Notes: generated by a model from the sequence alone, not told the origin. A DNA stretch of 64,000 nucleotides from Actibacterium pelagium (GCF_002285415.1 NZ_NSBU01000005.1:62001-126000); one strand, 5' to 3'; shown: positions 54,574 through 63,336, numbered from the stretch's first letter. Numbers and translations: made by a program.

Positions 54574-55497
54574 ATGAAAACCTTTCCGATGTTTCTGCAA
54601 ATGGCAGGCCGCCGCGTTGTTATCGCGGGTGGAGGCGAGCAAGCTGCCCAGAAAAGTCGCTTGATGCTGAAGACCGAAGCCGAGATCACATTGCTCGCGC
54701 CGGAATTGGACGATGAACTGGCGTCTTTGGTTGACCACAAACGCGCCAAACATGACGCGGGCCCGATCACCCCGGCCACTTTTGCGGATACCGCGCTGAC
54801 CTTTATCGCAACAGGTTGCCCCGGCTGCGATGCGGCTTTGCACGCTTTGGCGAAAGAGGGCGGCGCGGTTGTGAATGTCGTCGACCAACCAGAGCTGTGC
54901 GATGCGGTCACGCCGTCGATCGTGGACCGCGATCCGGTGGTTGTCGCCATCGGGACCGAAGGCAATGCACCTGTGCTGGGCCGTCAAATCAAAACTCAGG
55001 TCGAAACGCTTCTGGAACCTGGCCTTGGCCAATTCGTAGCTTTGGCCGGGCGTCTGCGCGGTGCCGTAGCCGCCCGAGTGCCACGAGAACGTCGGCGCGA
55101 GTTCTGGCGCTGGGTTTTTGCAGAAACACCGCGTCGTCGCCATGCAGCAGGTGCAGAGCGTGAGGCAGCCATGATGGTGAAAGACGCCATTGCAGCCGGA
55201 GGCGCGCCAGATGATGCGGGGAAGGGAGTTTTGACCGTCATGGCCATCCCGCAAGCCGCTGATCTTCTGACCCTGCGCGCCGTTCAGCGCCTGCAAGAGG
55301 CCGACGTGATCTTCCACGACCCAGATGCCTCTGCAGCGCTTGAATTGGCGCGCCGGGACGCAGAGCGCATTGGGTCCGCTTTTGACACGCCGTCCAAGCG
55401 TACGGCTGCGCTTGCGATGTCACGCGCTGGTCAGCGCGTCGTCTGGCTGGGCGAAGGTGGCAGCTTGCGCGACGAAGACGGGGTTGAGGTTCTGTAG
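54574..55497 (+). CDS. cysG: Siroheme synthase, CysG-type, with a degenerate methyltransferase half
   Basis: A 307-residue protein. Residues 1-205 form the precorrin-2 dehydrogenase/ferrochelatase part of CysG (RRVVIAGGGEQAAQKSRLML; ATGCPGCDAALH; GLGQFVALAGRLRGAV). Residues 220-307 align in pattern with the start of the uroporphyrinogen methyltransferase domain (DLLTLRAVQRLQEADVIFHD), but the SAM-binding GxGPGD is replaced by AIPQAAD and the remaining 150 or so residues are missing. It should make siroheme for NirB from precorrin-2 supplied elsewhere. Its 3' end overlaps the convergent GT2 gene by 67 bases. Confidence 0.85.
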   Translation: MKTFPMFLQMAGRRVVIAGGGEQAAQKSRLMLKTEAEITLLAPELDDELASLVDHKRAKHDAGPITPATFADTALTFIATGCPGCDAALHALAKEGGAVVNVVDQPELCDAVTPSIVDRDPVVVAIGTEGNAPVLGRQIKTQVETLLEPGLGQFVALAGRLRGAVAARVPRERRREFWRWVFAETPRRRHAAGAEREAAMMVKDAIAAGGAPDDAGKGVLTVMAIPQAADLLTLRAVQRLQEADVIFHDPDASAALELARRDAERIGSAFDTPSKRTAALAMSRAGQRVVWLGEGGSLRDEDGVEVL

Positions 55498-56444
55498 TCG
55501 TCGCTTTTCAACGCGGCCTGAACCTCTGGCGGCAATAGGGCCGCAGTCCGTTTGGACGGACCCAGCCCGAAGGTGCCACGTAAAACTTCACTCGCAGGCG
55601 CAAACCCGCCACGCAACGCCAACTGCAGCGCCTTGCCAATGCCGAACGCCTTGGCCCTCCAACTTGGACCCGATCCCCAGATTCGCAGGAACCGCATCCG
55701 GCTGCGATGAAGAAAATAGGCTGACAGTGGCGAGGGCATCCGCCCCGGAACAGCGGACCCAATCGCCGCGCCTGCGTGGTGCTCGACAGTGAACCCATCG
55801 CAGTACTCGATCGGGAAGGTTCCCCGCCGCATGGCCCAGTCACTTTCTTCGTAATACAGGAAGAAACCTTCATCCATCAGGCCCACGTCTTGGACAAATC
55901 GGCGAGATACAAGAAGGCTGGCGCCCGAGGCAAAGTCGATTTGCTCCGGATCAGGCGAGGGGCATCGCAGGGCTGAAAGGTTCTGGTGCAGGTTATGTGT
56001 CACGCCCGTCTTCCAGTTCACAGTGCCGCCGTCAGTCTGAATTCGATCCGATGGCTCTACATAAGCGACGCGTCCACCGGTTAGCCCGGCCCCCTTACCA
56101 GCCTCTAGAAATTGGATCAGGCGGCTGACTGTCCCGCCAGACACGATGCAATCTGGATTGAGCAGCCAGAAATGCGTGATCTCCCGATCCCGAAGCAGCT
56201 GTTGAAGCCCCAGATTAACGCCGCCCGCGAACCCTATGTTGCCCGAGGCCCGGATAAGGTCGATCTGGGGATTTTGCTCCGACAAACCCATCACAACATC
56301 CCGGGTTTCGTCGGTCGAACAATTGTCTACAATCACAATCCGCATCCGGCTGTCCGGACAGGGCAAAAGACTGTTCACGCAAGGCCCAACTGTCTGGGCT
56401 GCGTTATAGGTCACGATAACCACACCTATCTTCGGAGATAACAT
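55431..56444 (-). CDS. Glycosyltransferase family 2
   Basis: A 337-residue cytoplasmic GT2 enzyme of the rhamnosyltransferase-like type. It has the GT-A core VVIVTYNAAQTVGPCVNSLL, VDNCSTDETRDVV, and GNIGFAGGVNLGL, with LLNPDCI as the DxD-like metal site. An acceptor-side ED-like motif is YYEESDWAMRR. It probably adds a sugar to a surface polysaccharide; substrates are unknown. The last 20 or so residues are Ser/Pro/Thr-rich and lie antisense to the end of cysG, suggesting the stop codon was displaced. Confidence 0.88.
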   Translation of the reverse strand: MLSPKIGVVIVTYNAAQTVGPCVNSLLPCPDSRMRIVIVDNCSTDETRDVVMGLSEQNPQIDLIRASGNIGFAGGVNLGLQQLLRDREITHFWLLNPDCIVSGGTVSRLIQFLEAGKGAGLTGGRVAYVEPSDRIQTDGGTVNWKTGVTHNLHQNLSALRCPSPDPEQIDFASGASLLVSRRFVQDVGLMDEGFFLYYEESDWAMRRGTFPIEYCDGFTVEHHAGAAIGSAVPGRMPSPLSAYFLHRSRMRFLRIWGSGPSWRAKAFGIGKALQLALRGGFAPASEVLRGTFGLGPSKRTAALLPPEVQAALKSDDYRTSTPSSSRKLPPSPSQTTR

Positions 56445-56591
56445 CGCAATGCTCCTTCCGGCAAAGCTTGTCGGACATTGGATTAATGTCGGATTAAGCC
56501 CGTAGCATCGAATGTGGAGAAATTTTTCACTGCAGCGCCGGATTCCCCCTTGACCCTGTTGGCGCGCTCCCTTAGCACACCGCTCACTTCT

Positions 56592-56668
56592 GGCGGAGTA
56601 GCTCAGTTGGTTAGAGCAGCGGAATCATAATCCGCGTGTCGGGGGTTCAAGTCCCTCCTCCGCTACCA
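56592..56668 (+). tRNA. tRNA-Met (anticodon CAT)
   Basis: A 77-base cloverleaf. The acceptor is GGCGGAG with CTCCGCT (a G-U pair at position 1-72). The D arm is GCTC/GAGC. The anticodon stem GCGGA/TCCGC has loop ATCATAA and anticodon CAT at 56626-56628. The T arm contains GGTTCAAGTCC, and CCA is encoded at 56666-56668. It reads as elongator Met; a CAT tRNA modified to read AUA (Ile2) is the alternative. Its 3' half is duplicated in decayed form at 62089-62162. Confidence 0.95.
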
Positions 56669-56687
56669 TTTCCCCGCAGGTCTGGTG
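56623..56687 (+). repeat. Left copy of a 65-base imperfect direct repeat (tRNA 3' half plus flank)
   Basis: This segment begins in the tRNA anticodon loop and runs 19 bases past the CCA. By eye it matches 62098-62162 at 55 of 65 positions; the first 20 bases are identical. It is a candidate left attachment site of an insertion. Confidence 0.7.
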
Positions 56688-57028
56688 AGAAATCGCCGGG
56701 CCTTTTGTTTGGGTAGGGTGGTGCTCAAACTGGTAGAAACGCCGCGTTATGGCCTTGTGCCACCTACAGCGGCGAATTCGACGGGAACCTCATAGCCGTC
56801 ATCATCACATCGACAATTGGATAAACGTACTTGGGAGACAGTTCCAAGCAGTTCGTGGGGTCAAATGTCGTCTGGCGTTTGCTGTAGATCAATGCAGCAT
56901 TCTGGATAAAGTTTAGTTTCGTATCAGTTTAGCCGATCTATTGACGAACCTTATTGGTTCTCCGCTGTGTGCCGAGAGCGGCTGGCTTACTGCAAACTAA
57001 ATGCAAAACAGCAAGGGAGGAAAAGGTT
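56669..57028. other. Gene-poor stretch after tRNA-Met
   Basis: About 360 bases with no convincing gene. Short broken frames are present, and the composition is less GC-rich than the core genes. If the flanking repeats mark an insertion, this is where an integrase or excision gene would have been lost. The last part carries the AAGGGAGG site of the next gene. Confidence 0.45.
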
Positions 57029-57322
57029 ATGGGAGAATTTGCAAATTCCGTGAGATTTTCGGTGAAACCCGACTGTGTTAGCGAGTTTCTGGCAGCGTTT
57101 GACCAAATGGAGAAGTGGACAGGACTGGAATCTCATCGGTTGGTTCAAACCGGCGAAACCTCTTTTGTGTCCTTCGGCGAGTGGGAAAGCGAAGCTGCGC
57201 TTGTGGCGGCTCGGCCATCCATGATTGCGTTTCTAGACACATTTCGAGGTTTCCTTGAGGAGATTTCTCCAGCGTTGGGCGTAACTGACCCCGTTTCTGG
57301 TGCAATAGTGAAGTCGCGGTAG
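57029..57322 (+). CDS. Dimeric alpha-beta barrel protein, antibiotic biosynthesis monooxygenase-like
   Basis: A 97-residue protein with the single-domain ferredoxin-like barrel pattern of ABM/YgiN-like proteins: SVRFSVKPDCVSEFLAAFD, then LVQTGETSFVSFGEWESEAAL and FLDTFRGFLEEI. Such proteins form dimers and act as small oxygenases, haem-degrading enzymes or ligand binders; the active-site residues do not decide which. AAGGGAGG lies eight bases before ATG 57029. It is convergent with the sugar ABC operon and lies within the tRNA-bounded segment. Confidence 0.7.
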   Translation: MGEFANSVRFSVKPDCVSEFLAAFDQMEKWTGLESHRLVQTGETSFVSFGEWESEAALVAARPSMIAFLDTFRGFLEEISPALGVTDPVSGAIVKSR

Positions 57323-57382
57323 TGGGCAGCCGCATCCGACCGGTCTAGTTTGATCGTTAGTGCATGATTTGTCTGAGGACGG

Positions 57383-58495
57383 TTACAACGAGCGGCCGCT
57401 CGACTGGTCGAACAGTTTTGCCTTTGACATGTCGACTTCAAAGCTGAAGGGGGTTCCCGGGTCGCGGGCGTCCTCTGGGCGAACTCGGGCAATCAGTTCA
57501 ACTGACCCGATGCCAAAGACGATCATGGTATCTGGTCCAGTCGGTTCCACGACTTCGACGGGGCGCTCAAAGATGAACCGATCTGCGCCTGGCAGTTCGG
57601 TTCCAGCGGCAAAGATGGCTTCCGGTCGCAACCCCAATACGACTTCATGCCCATTGCCAACTTCAATCCGGTTGGCAATCGCGTCTGGCAGGGGAAAGCG
57701 AACTCTGGCTTCATCGTCCCCAGTTTCGACAAAGACTTCGTCGCCGGTTCTAAGCAACCGACCGGGCAGCATGTTCATCGGGGGAGAGCCCATGAAGCCA
57801 GCAACGAACAAGTCTACCGGGTTCTCATATATCTCTTCCGGAGGGCCGTATTGTCGTATTCGCCCTTCATCCATGACCGCGATCCGCGATGCCAGCGTCA
57901 TGGCTTCAATCTGGTCATGGGTCACATAGACAACGGTCTTGCCCAATCGGAGATGCAGTTTCTTGATCTCGGTGCGCATGTCGATGCGGAGTTTTGCATC
58001 AAGGTTCGACAAGGGTTCGTCAAAAAGAAATACGTCGGGATCGCGTACCAGGGCACGGCCCATGGCAACACGCTGGCGCTGACCGCCGCTCAATTGCCCC
58101 GGTTTCCGATCTAGCAGGTGGTCGATTTGCAAAAGGCCACTAAAGGCGGCGACTGCGGCGTCCTGCTCGGCTTTTGGGACCCGCCGCGCCTGCATTCCGA
58201 AGGTGATATTGTCGCGCACGGTCTTGGTGGGGTAGAGCGCGTAGGACTGAAAGACCATGGCTATGTCTCGATCGCGCGGCGGGGTGTTGTTGACCACCTT
58301 TCCGCCGATTGTGACGTCTCCTCCGGACAGGGTCTCTAGGCCAGAGATTAGATTTAGCAACGTTGACTTTCCGCACCCAGACGGTCCAACCAGTACGACG
58401 AATTCTCCGGGTTCGATATTAAGATCTATGCCCTTGATGACCTCGGTGTTGCCGAAGGATTTCTGCACGTTTTTCAACTCTATCCCGGCCGCCAT
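57383..58495 (-). CDS. Sugar ABC transporter ATP-binding protein (UgpC/MalK family)
   Basis: A 370-residue CUT1-type ATPase. Walker A is GPSGCGKST, the signature [17 protein letters not shown], Walker [13 protein letters not shown], and the switch [14 protein letters not shown]-terminal regulatory OB domain (residues 240-370; [22 protein letters not shown]) follows. It energises the two permeases encoded just upstream. Its start is three bases after the permease stop. By partners it is the ATPase of a glucose/mannose-type importer; shared multi-substrate ATPases of this family also exist. Confidence 0.92.
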   Translation of the reverse strand: MAAGIELKNVQKSFGNTEVIKGIDLNIEPGEFVVLVGPSGCGKSTLLNLISGLETLSGGDVTIGGKVVNNTPPRDRDIAMVFQSYALYPTKTVRDNITFGMQARRVPKAEQDAAVAAFSGLLQIDHLLDRKPGQLSGGQRQRVAMGRALVRDPDVFLFDEPLSNLDAKLRIDMRTEIKKLHLRLGKTVVYVTHDQIEAMTLASRIAVMDEGRIRQYGPPEEIYENPVDLFVAGFMGSPPMNMLPGRLLRTGDEVFVETGDDEARVRFPLPDAIANRIEVGNGHEVVLGLRPEAIFAAGTELPGADRFIFERPVEVVEPTGPDTMIVFGIGSVELIARVRPEDARDPGTPFSFEVDMSKAKLFDQSSGRSL

Positions 58496-58498
58496 ACT

Positions 58499-59392
58499 TT
58501 ATCCTTTCATTGATCCCGCCGAGAGGCCGCGCACGAAATACGCACCGGCGACCACATATACGAGCATGGTTGGCAAAGCTGCGATGATCGCCGCCGCCAT
58601 GTCGACGTTGTACTCTTTCACGCCTGTCGAGGTGTTGACGACGTTGTTCAGCGCGACGGTGACAGGGTTGCTGTCGCCGATGGTGAAGGCGACACCGAAC
58701 AGGAAGTCGTTCCATATCTGGGTGAACTGCCAAATCACCGTGACAACGATCGCCGGGATCGACATCGGTAGCACGATCTTGAAAAAGATACCGAAGAACC
58801 CGGCCCCGTCGATCTGCGCTGCCTTCACGATCCCGTCCGAGACGCCAATGAAGAAGTTGCGGAAGAACAGCGTTGTGAAGGCCAGCCCATAGACCGTGTG
58901 AACCAAGATCAATCCCGGGACAGTGCCCGCCAACCCAAGTTGGCCGAGTGTGCGTGCCATTGGCAAAAGCACGACCTGAAAGGGAATAAATGCGCCAAAG
59001 AGGATCAGTGCGAAGATCCAGTTCGCCCCCGGAAACCGCCATTTCGTCAAAGCATAGCCATTTATCGCGCCAAGTGTGGTGGACAGCAGCACCGCAGGTA
59101 CCGCCATGGCGATTGAGTTCCACATGAAGGGCTTCAGCCCGTCGCAGCGCACACCGACACACGCCGATTCCCAAGCTTTCGACCAGGCGTCAAAAGTGAT
59201 CTCTCTCGGCAGGCTGATAAGCGTTCCCTCCCGGATCTCGGTCAGCGATTTCAGCGATGTTGAGATCATCACGATGAGAGGGATCAGGTAGTAGAGGCAA
59301 AACAGGCCAAGTACGAGGAAAAGGAGCCCGCGGAGCACGGAGCTTTGCAATGTCCGGGGGCGGACGATGCCGTTGGTTGTTCTAGGTCTCAT
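58499..59392 (-). CDS. Sugar ABC transporter permease (MalG/GtsC type)
   Basis: A 297-residue permease with six membrane helices and the EAA loop around AAQIDGAGFFGIFFKIVLPMSIP. The N terminus (RPRTTNGIVRPRTLQSSVLRG) is cytoplasmic, and IRE-type residues precede the second helix. ATG 59392 overlaps the stop of the preceding permease (ATGA), fixing the start. A 34-residue insertion with two Cys (ACVGVRCDGLK) lies in the first periplasmic loop and resembles the GtsC branch of glucose/mannose transporters. Confidence 0.9.
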   Translation of the reverse strand: MRPRTTNGIVRPRTLQSSVLRGLLFLVLGLFCLYYLIPLIVMISTSLKSLTEIREGTLISLPREITFDAWSKAWESACVGVRCDGLKPFMWNSIAMAVPAVLLSTTLGAINGYALTKWRFPGANWIFALILFGAFIPFQVVLLPMARTLGQLGLAGTVPGLILVHTVYGLAFTTLFFRNFFIGVSDGIVKAAQIDGAGFFGIFFKIVLPMSIPAIVVTVIWQFTQIWNDFLFGVAFTIGDSNPVTVALNNVVNTSTGVKEYNVDMAAAIIAALPTMLVYVVAGAYFVRGLSAGSMKG

Positions 59393-60291
59393 TGGCCCGT
59401 CTTCCTGAGTTCCGAGTAAAGATAGGGGACAATGATCGCGGTGATCGTCATCAGCATGATCGTGGCGCTGGCCGCGGCGACCCCTAGTTCGCTTCGCTGG
59501 AAGGCGAAGGCGTACATGAAGGTCGCGGGCATGTCGGTTGCGTATCCTGGTCCCCCCCCAGTGAGTGCGACGACAAGGTCGAAGCTTTTGATCGCGAGGT
59601 GGGCAAGGATGATAACCGTCGACAGGAACACCGGACGCAAAATTGGCAGCACGATGCTGGTATAGGTCTTCCATGAGCTGGCCCCGTCGACGGCGGCGGC
59701 CTTCAGGATCTCGTCATCGACAGAGCGTAAGCCTGCCAGAAAAAGCGCCATCGCATAGCCCGAGCTTTGCCAGACAGCTGCAATGACCAGAGTGTAAATT
59801 GCGTAGTCCGAGTTGACGAGCCAGTCGAAAGTGAAGTCTTCGAATCCAGCCTTGCGAACAAGGTTCTCGATGCCAAGGCCGGGATTGAGTATCCATTTCC
59901 ACACAGTCCCTGTCACAATGAAGCTAAGCGCCATGGGGTAAAGATATATGGTGCGGATCAGGCCCTCGGCCCGAACCCTCTGGTCGAGCAAGATCGCAAG
60001 AAGGATCCCGATAGCCATAGAGATGACAATGAACAGGCTGGTGAAGACAAAGAGGTTCGTGATGGCAACGTACCATCGCGGCGTGGCCCAGAGCCGTTCA
60101 TACTGAGCGAACCCCTGCAACTCATAGTTCGGCATGATCCCGGACGGCGTCAGCGAGATATAGGCCGTCCAAGCGATGAAGCCGTAAACGAAGAACAGAC
60201 TCAGCGCGAAGAGCGGCAGGACGACAATCTTGGGCAGATGCCGTTCGAACCAGTGGCCGGTTCTTAGACTGAAGGAAGGTGCATCAGACAT
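59389..60291 (-). CDS. Sugar ABC transporter permease (MalF/GtsB type)
   Basis: A 300-residue permease with six membrane helices (first at about 20-42, PKIVVLPLFALSLFFVYGF) and the EAA loop LKAAAVDGASSWKTYTSIVLPILRP. It pairs with the downstream permease to form the channel of a CUT1-type sugar importer. ATG 60291 gives the family N terminus; the ribosome site is weak (CAGAG), consistent with expression coupled to the binding-protein gene 45 bases upstream. Confidence 0.9.
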   Translation of the reverse strand: MSDAPSFSLRTGHWFERHLPKIVVLPLFALSLFFVYGFIAWTAYISLTPSGIMPNYELQGFAQYERLWATPRWYVAITNLFVFTSLFIVISMAIGILLAILLDQRVRAEGLIRTIYLYPMALSFIVTGTVWKWILNPGLGIENLVRKAGFEDFTFDWLVNSDYAIYTLVIAAVWQSSGYAMALFLAGLRSVDDEILKAAAVDGASSWKTYTSIVLPILRPVFLSTVIILAHLAIKSFDLVVALTGGGPGYATDMPATFMYAFAFQRSELGVAAASATIMLMTITAIIVPYLYSELRKTGQ

Positions 60292-60336
60292 CTCTGAAAA
60301 CCGGCCCGGGCGGTGTCGCCCGGGCCTCTCGATCAT

Positions 60337-61590
60337 TTACATTGCGCGAGCGACGGCTTCGGCCAGACGTCGCGTTGCGTCCTCTGAGGACATGTCCGAG
60401 TTGAAGAACTCGGTCACGAGATCAAGGAACTCTCCCCGCACCGAACGCGAGATCGCCATCTCATGCGCCATCGATGGGACGAGGGAGTTATTCTCAATCG
60501 CGGCGATCAGGTCGGCATGCGACCGCTGTGCGCACATATCGAACTCGTCAAGCGGCACGTCTGTCCGCGCCGGGATTGAGCCCTTCGCAAGGTTGAACGT
60601 TTTCTGGAATTCCGGCGACATGATCAGGCCTGCCAGAACCCGCTGGCCTTCTAGATTGTCCTCTCCCGAGACCTTGAAGAAGGTGAAGCTGTCAGAGTTC
60701 AGGACAAACCCGTTGCCGGGCGTCGGTGCGCAAACAAAGTCTTTGCCCGGCACTTTTCCAGCGGCCAGAAACTCGCCTTTTGCCCAGTCGCCCATGATCT
60801 GGAATGCCGCTTCGCCACGCATCACCATCGCGGTAGCCAGGTTCCAGTCTCTTCCGGGGAAGTTGGGATCGACATAGCCCCGCAGTTTGCGGAGTTGGTC
60901 GAAGGAGGCGACCATTGTCTCTGAGGTCAGCGCCTCTTGGTCAAGTTCGACGAGGGCTTTGCGGAAGAATTCGGCCCCGCCGATGCCAAGCACGACGTCT
61001 TCAAAAACTGTGGCGTCCTGCCAAGGCTGTCCGCCATGGGCAAGCGGTGTGATGCCTGCCGCCATCAGCTTGTCAGCAGCGGCGTTGAACTCGTCCCAAG
61101 TGGTCGGCATCTCGGTCACACCCGCCTGTTCCAGCAGCGCGGGATTGGCCCAAAACCAGTCAACCCGGTGAATGTTGACGGGCGCGGCCACGTAGTTGCC
61201 ATCGAACTTCATGATACCAGCCAGCGCGGGCGGCAGGACGGCATCCCAGTTATCGCTTTCCGCGACACCCTGCACATCGTTAAGCGCACCCTGCTGGGCC
61301 CACTCCTGAATTCCTGGCCCTTTGAGCTGAACGGCAGTGGGTGGATTTCCGGCTACGACACGTGCGCGCAGCGCAGTCATCGCGGCATCACCGCCGCCGC
61401 CTGCAATGGGCGAGTCATTCCAGGTGCCACCCTGGTCTTCAAACGCAGACTTGAGCGTTCCGACCGCCTTTGCCTCGCCGCCCGATGTCCACCAATGCAG
61501 AACCTCCACGGTTCCGTCAGCCAGAGCGGAGTTGCTCAGCAGCGCTGCTCCCAATGCGCTAATTGCAGCGACTTTGCGAATCTTAATCAT
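60337..61590 (-). CDS. Glucose/mannose-type sugar-binding protein
   Basis: A 417-residue periplasmic binding protein of the CUT1 family. The signal peptide is KVAAISALGAALLSNSALA. The mature start VEVLHWWTSGGEAKAVGTLK and the AGGGGDAAMTALRARVVAGN segment are characteristic of GtsA-like glucose/mannose-binding proteins. It is the first gene of a four-gene importer (binding protein, two permeases, ATPase). GGAGGAA lies six bases before ATG 61590. Glucose or mannose as ligand is inferred from family resemblance. Confidence 0.9.
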   Translation of the reverse strand: MIKIRKVAAISALGAALLSNSALADGTVEVLHWWTSGGEAKAVGTLKSAFEDQGGTWNDSPIAGGGGDAAMTALRARVVAGNPPTAVQLKGPGIQEWAQQGALNDVQGVAESDNWDAVLPPALAGIMKFDGNYVAAPVNIHRVDWFWANPALLEQAGVTEMPTTWDEFNAAADKLMAAGITPLAHGGQPWQDATVFEDVVLGIGGAEFFRKALVELDQEALTSETMVASFDQLRKLRGYVDPNFPGRDWNLATAMVMRGEAAFQIMGDWAKGEFLAAGKVPGKDFVCAPTPGNGFVLNSDSFTFFKVSGEDNLEGQRVLAGLIMSPEFQKTFNLAKGSIPARTDVPLDEFDMCAQRSHADLIAAIENNSLVPSMAHEMAISRSVRGEFLDLVTEFFNSDMSSEDATRRLAEAVARAM

Positions 61591-62088
61591 ACTTAGTTCC
61601 TCCCAAATATAACGGTTGCAGATTGAACGGCTTGCCGAAGTCCGACGACGTCGCAACACCGAAAGGACCACTCAAAAATTGTGAGCTCGCAGGAACGTAT
61701 ATCGCTCCGCCTGTCATCGCGCCTTGATGAAGATCAATTGAGGAATTTTTGCGCGGCCGCCCTTCGTGGATGGCGACTAACTTTGTCCAGTTTCATGGGG
61801 TTTCCCGTTTACTGAAAGCACAAGACAAGTCCCGTCTTCAGAATGCGGTCAATCGCACTCGGACAGCTCTGTTCGCTCAGCAACCAATTACCTAGAAGGT
61901 GGTTCTGGTAGGCAATCCCTCCCATACAGTGATGATGGATGTATATGGCCCCCTGGTCGAGAGCCCGGAAAATGTTGTGGAGGTGTTCAAAAAGCTGGAT
62001 AGTGATCCGCTGTTGGCTTGATTTCTCATGCTGAAGCACACCGGGGTTTCCAGTTTATGTTGCCACAATACAATTCGGAAACCCGAGA
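61591..62088. other. Promoter region of the sugar importer and gene-poor decayed stretch
   Basis: About 500 bases. The part next to 61590 should hold the importer promoter. The rest has no convincing gene, only short overlapping frames on the minus strand with no family resemblance and no ribosome site. It looks like eroded coding DNA next to the decayed tRNA copy at 62089. Confidence 0.45.
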
Positions 62089-62143
62089 AGCAGGGGTAAT
62101 CATAATCCGCGTGTCGGAGGGGCAAGTCCCTGCTCCGTTACTA
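62089..62143 (+). pseudogene. Decayed 3' portion of tRNA-Met(CAT)
   Basis: This copies the tRNA-Met sequence from the end of the D arm to the CCA end, with one extra base (T62097) before the anticodon loop and several substitutions: the T-loop TTC is lost and CCA became CTA. There is no 5' half, so it cannot be a functional tRNA. It lies 5,475 bases from the intact gene in the same orientation. Confidence 0.8.
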
Positions 62144-62162
62144 CTTCCCCTCAGCTATGGTG
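62098..62162 (+). repeat. Right copy of the 65-base imperfect direct repeat
   Basis: It matches 56623-56687 at 55 of 65 positions, including the identical 20-base block 62098-62117 (AATCATAATCCGCGTGTCGG) and 19 bases beyond the tRNA end. It is a candidate right attachment-site remnant. Confidence 0.7.
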
Positions 62163-62269
62163 CCTCTTCGTTCTAAGGTGAGCGCCTGATCAAGCTTTAG
62201 GATCGGGCACTATTCCTTTCGGTGCGATTGTACGTCTTGGAGCATTTCGATGCGGGTCAATTATGGTCC

Positions 62270-63187
62270 CTACAGTCGAGAAAGTACTGCGGTCAGAACG
62301 CGCTCGGCTGCTTTGCTGAGAGAGCCAAACCGGTTTTCAATGATGAAGCAGGGCGAGACCGTCATTGGGGCCGCAACATCCAATATAGCAATTTCAGCCT
62401 GAAGCGGTCCGCTTGATAACAGTGTGGCGACTTCCTGAGTTTGCGGCGAAATCGTGTTTGGGCTTTCAAGAAGCGACAGGACCACAAGCAAGGACGACGA
62501 GTTTGTGACCCTTGGTGGTGTCGGAAGGCCTTGGTGTAGAAATGCGGACTCGACTGCCTGCCGAATGGGAGAGCCAAGCTCTTGGATGACCCAGTGGTAA
62601 GAAAGTGTTTCTTCCAGGGCAACGCTGGGCTTACCGACGAGTTCATGGTCGGGGTGCGCGAGAAGTGATACCTTCTCGCTGCGGGCGGGGTGAAGTTTGA
62701 AGTCGCGGCTGTCGTATTCGGGTGGAAGTCGGGCAATAACAAAGTCGAAGCGTCCTTCGCTTAATCCCCTGACAAGATCTGTAGAAGGCCCGACTTCAAT
62801 GGTTAGTTCTATCTCTGGTGTCTCGGCTCTGATTTGACGCACTGCCGGCATCAGGCTGCCAACTGCTGGGCCGGTTACCGAGCCAATACGAACATGTCCA
62901 ACGTCCCCCTTTGAAATTCGCGTGGCCTCGATCTCTAGTTCATCCAGAGTTTCAAGAATGACTTTTGCATGCCGAACGAAAACCTTGCCGATTTGGGTTG
63001 TTTCCATTCCTTTCGGATGGCGAATGAAAAGCGGATTACCTACCAGAGTCTCGACATCCGCAAGAATGCGGGACGCCGCCGGTTGCGACATAGCGGCTTT
63101 GTTCGCGGCAAGTTGAAGCTGTCCGGTTTCGGCGATTTTCACCAACAACCATAACTGATGCGGCTTAAGTCTTCGTGCAAAGTCCAT
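62270..63187 (-). CDS. LysR-family regulator, GbpR-like
   Basis: A 305-residue LysR regulator. The helix-turn-helix is LKPHQLWLLVKIAETGQLQL with MSQPAASRILADVE, and the effector domain includes VRIGSVTGPAVGSLMPAVRQ and GRFDFVIARLP. This form, next to a divergent chvE-type gene, matches GbpR, the regulator of the sugar-binding protein ChvE in Agrobacterium. It likely controls chvE in response to galactose, arabinose or similar sugars. An inverted repeat at 63194-63215 right upstream is the best operator candidate. Confidence 0.88.
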   Translation of the reverse strand: MDFARRLKPHQLWLLVKIAETGQLQLAANKAAMSQPAASRILADVETLVGNPLFIRHPKGMETTQIGKVFVRHAKVILETLDELEIEATRISKGDVGHVRIGSVTGPAVGSLMPAVRQIRAETPEIELTIEVGPSTDLVRGLSEGRFDFVIARLPPEYDSRDFKLHPARSEKVSLLAHPDHELVGKPSVALEETLSYHWVIQELGSPIRQAVESAFLHQGLPTPPRVTNSSSLLVVLSLLESPNTISPQTQEVATLLSSGPLQAEIAILDVAAPMTVSPCFIIENRFGSLSKAAERVLTAVLSRL

Positions 63188-63193
63188 GTCGGA

Positions 63194-63215
63194 TGCATAT
63201 CATAAATGGTATGCA
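63194..63215. promoter_or_regulatory. Inverted repeat, candidate LysR operator
   Basis: TGCATA (63194-63199) and TATGCA (63210-63215) are perfect inverted arms with a ten-base AT-rich spacer, just upstream of the GbpR-like start and on the path to chvE. The position and form suit autoregulation plus control of chvE. Confidence 0.5.
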
Positions 63216-63336
63216 AATTGCTAGAATTGCGAATTGAAAGATATGTTGACCAAGGGTTACCTCTTCCCCGAGTTCATCCGAGCTCATCAGGGAGGCCGCG
63301 CCATTACAAAATGGCGCATCCAATTGGAGGAAAATC

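Noticed and set aside
57389-57402. Perfect 14-base palindrome CGAGCGGCCGCTCG
   Set aside because: It lies inside the last codons of the ABC ATPase gene, ahead of its stop, and has no T tract; no site function can be supported.
61809-62125. Two overlapping minus-strand frames of 76-77 codons near the tRNA remnant
   Set aside because: No ribosome sites, no family resemblance and conflicting frames; more likely eroded DNA than genes.
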